Below, in pieces: positions 13,055-15,012 of a stretch of DNA of 15,012 nucleotides (the first letter of the stretch is position 1; every line of letters starts with the position of its first letter). The stretch is from Dinghuibacter sp964544695. GTDB lineage: Bacteria; Bacteroidota; Bacteroidia; Chitinophagales; Chitinophagaceae. The stretch lies in contig CAZJDB010000262.1 in the NCBI GenBank assembly GCA_964544695.1, positions 1 to 15,012 on the forward strand, written 5' to 3'. A program made the position numbers and the translations under genes. The notes beneath the pieces were generated by a model. It was not told where the DNA came from, searched no databases, and saw nothing but the letters and a program-made list of their open reading frames with translations.

Positions 13055-14407
13055 ATGAAAAGGAAATACATACTACTTGGACTGGCCTTATTTATGGCTT
13101 TCATTTCTGCCAGGGCTCAAAACTATCCAACCTACGATAGTACACGTGTCAACCCCTCACCCTTGCCCTCTCCACCCTTCCCGGCTACAGACTGGCAATA
13201 CGGGGAACCCCTGATCGGCTTACCCGAGGATGCGTCCGACGGCCCCCTGCAAAAAGCGCTGGGGCTGGCGAACGACAAAAGCAGGATCAAGCTGTACGGC
13301 TGGGTCAATTTCGACGGTAACCTCAGCACCTCAAAGGAGATCAACATACCGGTCTCCTATAACATCATACCCAATTCATTTGAGCTGAACCAACTGGTCC
13401 TGCGCATCGAAAGGGAACCCAATACCGTGCAAACCGACCATTTCGACTGGGGGTTCCGCCTCAGCAACGTATTCGGTGAGGACTACCGATACACCACGGC
13501 CAAGGGATGGCTCAGCACACAGTTTTTCACCTATAACAACCTCTACGGTTACGACCCGGTGGAAACTTATTTCATGCTGTACTTCCCTAAGATATGGAAG
13601 GGAATGATCCTCAAGATCGGCAGGTATATTTCACCTCCCGATATTGAAGCCCAACTGGCTACCAACAACTATTTATACACCCACTCGGTCATGTTCACCT
13701 ACGATGCCTATACGTTCACGGGCGTGCAAGCAACCTTCAAGGTATCCAAAAGGGTGCAATTCATCCTGGGGGCCCACGCCGGAAACGACGTTGCCGCCTG
13801 GGATTCTTCGGCGAGCCTGCATGGTCAGGCCATGTTGAGGTGGGTGGCAGCCAACAACAACAACTCCCTTTGGGGAGGCATCAATACGCTTGGAGAATCG
13901 AATTTCACGAAGGGTCACGACAACAAGCAGGCGATCGTCATCACCTGGGGACACCGCTTCAACAAGACGTTCCATATGCAAACGGAGGCGTATTACCAAT
14001 GGCAATACAACGGAGCCCTGGGTGGATCGGCCAGTTACGGTCCCGTCCGGTACGATGCGGGTGGAGGACCCGGCCCTATCGTGCACGGGATCAACCAGCA
14101 AATAGGTTTCGTGAATTACTTCCAGATGCTGCTTTCCCCGAAGAGCTTCCTTTGCCTGCGCAACGACCTCTTCGAAGACGTGCAGGGGCAGCAGACGGGA
14201 TTTGCCACCACTTACATCAGCCATACATTTGGCGTGAATTACTTCTTTACGAGCTGGTTGCAGATCCGGCCGGAGATCAGGTATGACTGGAATACCCAAC
14301 TGAACCTGATCGGAGGCAAATTCCCCAGGACGAATCCGTATGATGCAATCGGAACACCCAAACCGAATCAGTTTTTGTTTTCGATGGACGCGATTGTCCG
14401 GTTCTAA
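13055..14407 (+). CDS. Outer-membrane beta-barrel porin (porin-2 / OmpL-like family)
   Basis: A 450-residue protein with a clear signal peptide, MKRKYILLGLALFMAFISARAQ, followed by a short proline-rich linker and alternating-residue beta strands with aromatic girdles (IKLYGWVNFDGNLS, YFMLYFPKIWKGMILKIGRY, AYYQWQYNGAL). It ends in phenylalanine (AIVRF), the C-terminal signal of outer-membrane barrels. The overall pattern, including GINTLGESN and LLSPKSFLCLRNDLFEDVQG, fits the putative beta-barrel porin-2 (OmpL-like) family. The cargo is unknown. The frame is open back to 12848, overlapping the kinase gene, but the ATG at 13055 is preferred because it begins the signal peptide. A regulatory-looking palindrome lies just upstream. 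It converges on pckA with a 67-bp gap. Confidence 0.88.
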   Translation: MKRKYILLGLALFMAFISARAQNYPTYDSTRVNPSPLPSPPFPATDWQYGEPLIGLPEDASDGPLQKALGLANDKSRIKLYGWVNFDGNLSTSKEINIPVSYNIIPNSFELNQLVLRIEREPNTVQTDHFDWGFRLSNVFGEDYRYTTAKGWLSTQFFTYNNLYGYDPVETYFMLYFPKIWKGMILKIGRYISPPDIEAQLATNNYLYTHSVMFTYDAYTFTGVQATFKVSKRVQFILGAHAGNDVAAWDSSASLHGQAMLRWVAANNNNSLWGGINTLGESNFTKGHDNKQAIVITWGHRFNKTFHMQTEAYYQWQYNGALGGSASYGPVRYDAGGGPGPIVHGINQQIGFVNYFQMLLSPKSFLCLRNDLFEDVQGQQTGFATTYISHTFGVNYFFTSWLQIRPEIRYDWNTQLNLIGGKFPRTNPYDAIGTPKPNQFLFSMDAIVRF

Positions 14408-14424
14408 TGGAATTACATTTGCAG

Positions 14425-14469
14425 GCGGCGGCAAAGGCGTTTTACAGCGCCGGACCGGCCGCTTTTTTT
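14425..14469. terminator. Shared terminator region between the porin gene and pckA
   Basis: The gap between the convergent stops is GC-rich and self-complementary: GCGGC (14425-14429 or 14428-14432) can pair with GCCGC (14458-14462), with an inner GGCG/CGCC stem (14436-14439 / 14448-14451). Seven T's follow at 14463-14469, as in an intrinsic terminator for the porin transcript. For pckA the reverse strand has only a short T-run inside the structure, so termination that way is less certain. Confidence 0.6.
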
Positions 14470-14474
14470 GCGCG

Positions 14475-15012
14475 TCAGAGGTTCGGACCCGCCGCCTTGA
14501 TTTCGGCGCTGACGCCGGCCTCGTACTTTTTGAAATTCCCCATGAACAATGCCGCCAGCTTGCCCGCTTGCTCATCATAGGCTTTTGGGTCCTTCCAGGT
14601 ACTACGGGGATACAATAGCGCGGAAGGCACCCCAGGACATTTCTGGACCATATCGATTCCGAAAATGGGGTGCCTACTGTAGGCGACGTGATCCAGCGCT
14701 CCCCTGAGGGCGGCCTGGATCATGGAGCGCGTCAGGTGCAGGGGGATGCGCTCCCCTTGTCCGTAGGGACCTCCCGTCCAGCCCGTGTTGACCAGCCAAA
14801 CACTGGCACCGGCGGCGCGGATCCGCTCCCCGAGCGTGGACGCGTATCTGGCCGGATGAAGGGGAATAAAGGGCGCTCCGAAGCAGGCGCTGAAGGTGGC
14901 CTTGGGTTCGGTGATCCCGGTTTCCGTACCTGCTATCTTGGCCGTGTATCCGCTGATGAATTGATACATGGCCTGGGCCGGGGTCAGCCTGGAAATGGGC
15001 GGCAGCACGCCA
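14475..15012 (-). CDS. pckA: Phosphoenolpyruvate carboxykinase (ATP), 5' part missing
   Basis: The enzyme converts oxaloacetate and ATP to phosphoenolpyruvate and CO2, the entry step of gluconeogenesis. Only the C-terminal 179 or so residues are in the window; the frame stays open through its right edge, and the GTG at 15008 is an internal valine in GVLPPISRLTP, not a start. Motifs of the ATP-dependent type are visible: LPPISRLTPAQAMY, SGYTAKIAGTETGITEP, FSACFGAPF, the nucleotide-binding VWLVNTGWTGGPYGQGERI, and HPIFGI...CPGVPS. The ending FMGNFKKYE is also typical, and a short non-conserved tail follows. Its TGA lies 67 bp from the stop of the convergent porin gene. Confidence 0.97.
   Translation of the reverse strand, partial: GVLPPISRLTPAQAMYQFISGYTAKIAGTETGITEPKATFSACFGAPFIPLHPARYASTLGERIRAAGASVWLVNTGWTGGPYGQGERIPLHLTRSMIQAALRGALDHVAYSRHPIFGIDMVQKCPGVPSALLYPRSTWKDPKAYDEQAGKLAALFMGNFKKYEAGVSAEIKAAGPNL

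Noticed and set aside
13673..14578. 301-residue minus-strand frame opposite the porin gene and the end of pckA
   Set aside because: It lies antisense to two well-supported genes, has no recognisable domain, and long shadow frames are common in GC-rich coding DNA.
1..15012. A new defence, mobile or biosynthetic system
   Set aside because: All fifteen genes are housekeeping or common Bacteroidota families; there are no transposases, integrases, toxin-antitoxin pairs, CRISPR-like arrays or clustered unknown enzymes.

Overview
The window looks like ordinary chromosomal DNA from a fairly GC-rich member of the Bacteroidota, most likely the Chitinophagaceae. The family is inferred from protein style, not computed. 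Supporting signs are Bacteroidota-type promoter elements (TTG-N19-TAnnTTTG), almost no Shine-Dalgarno sequences, AT-rich short leaders, and lineage-typical proteins: a macroglobulin-like plus TonB-plug protein, a NIF3 protein carrying a PII-like insert, a zinc-ribbon coiled-coil protein, a DUF2795 protein and a barrel porin-2 type outer-membrane protein. Fifteen protein genes are supported, two of them cut by the window edges. I see no rRNA, tRNA, CRISPR array, insertion sequence, prophage or defence island. No gap between genes exceeds about 125 bases.

Layout. At 1-3928 (+) lie the 3' part of a macroglobulin-like/TonB-plug protein, a NIF3-family metal protein and a C4 zinc-ribbon coiled-coil protein. 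The last meets lspA (-) stop to stop with no base between. lspA is divergent from an exported TPR protein (+), followed by recN and fabI (+). A small DUF2795 gene (-) and lolD (+) diverge from a 114-bp promoter region. lolD converges on a minus-strand operon, gatC -> MacB-like ABC ATPase -> PduO-type cobalamin adenosyltransferase, whose genes overlap by 4 and 8 bp. trpS diverges from gatC and is followed by a deoxynucleoside kinase and a beta-barrel porin. The window ends in the 3' part of pckA (-), which converges on the porin across a terminator-like region.

Function. The content is mostly housekeeping: envelope biogenesis (lspA matures lipoproteins, lolD helps release them for outer-membrane delivery, plus a porin), fatty-acid synthesis (fabI), DNA repair (recN), translation (trpS, gatC), nucleotide salvage, gluconeogenesis (pckA) and cofactor adenosylation. 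I find no convincing new multi-gene system.

The less ordinary material is between the genes. It includes a short GC-rich quasi-palindrome family (TTGGCGC-N4-GCGC) seen once inside the fabI promoter spacer and twice as a 19-bp inverted repeat before the kinase gene. A hairpin whose sequence begins on the TGA stop codon occurs at two unrelated genes. A 20-bp perfect palindrome precedes the porin. A hairpin abuts the lolD start codon. Several -7-like promoter elements lie only 4-7 bp before start codons, which suggests leaderless or near-leaderless transcripts.
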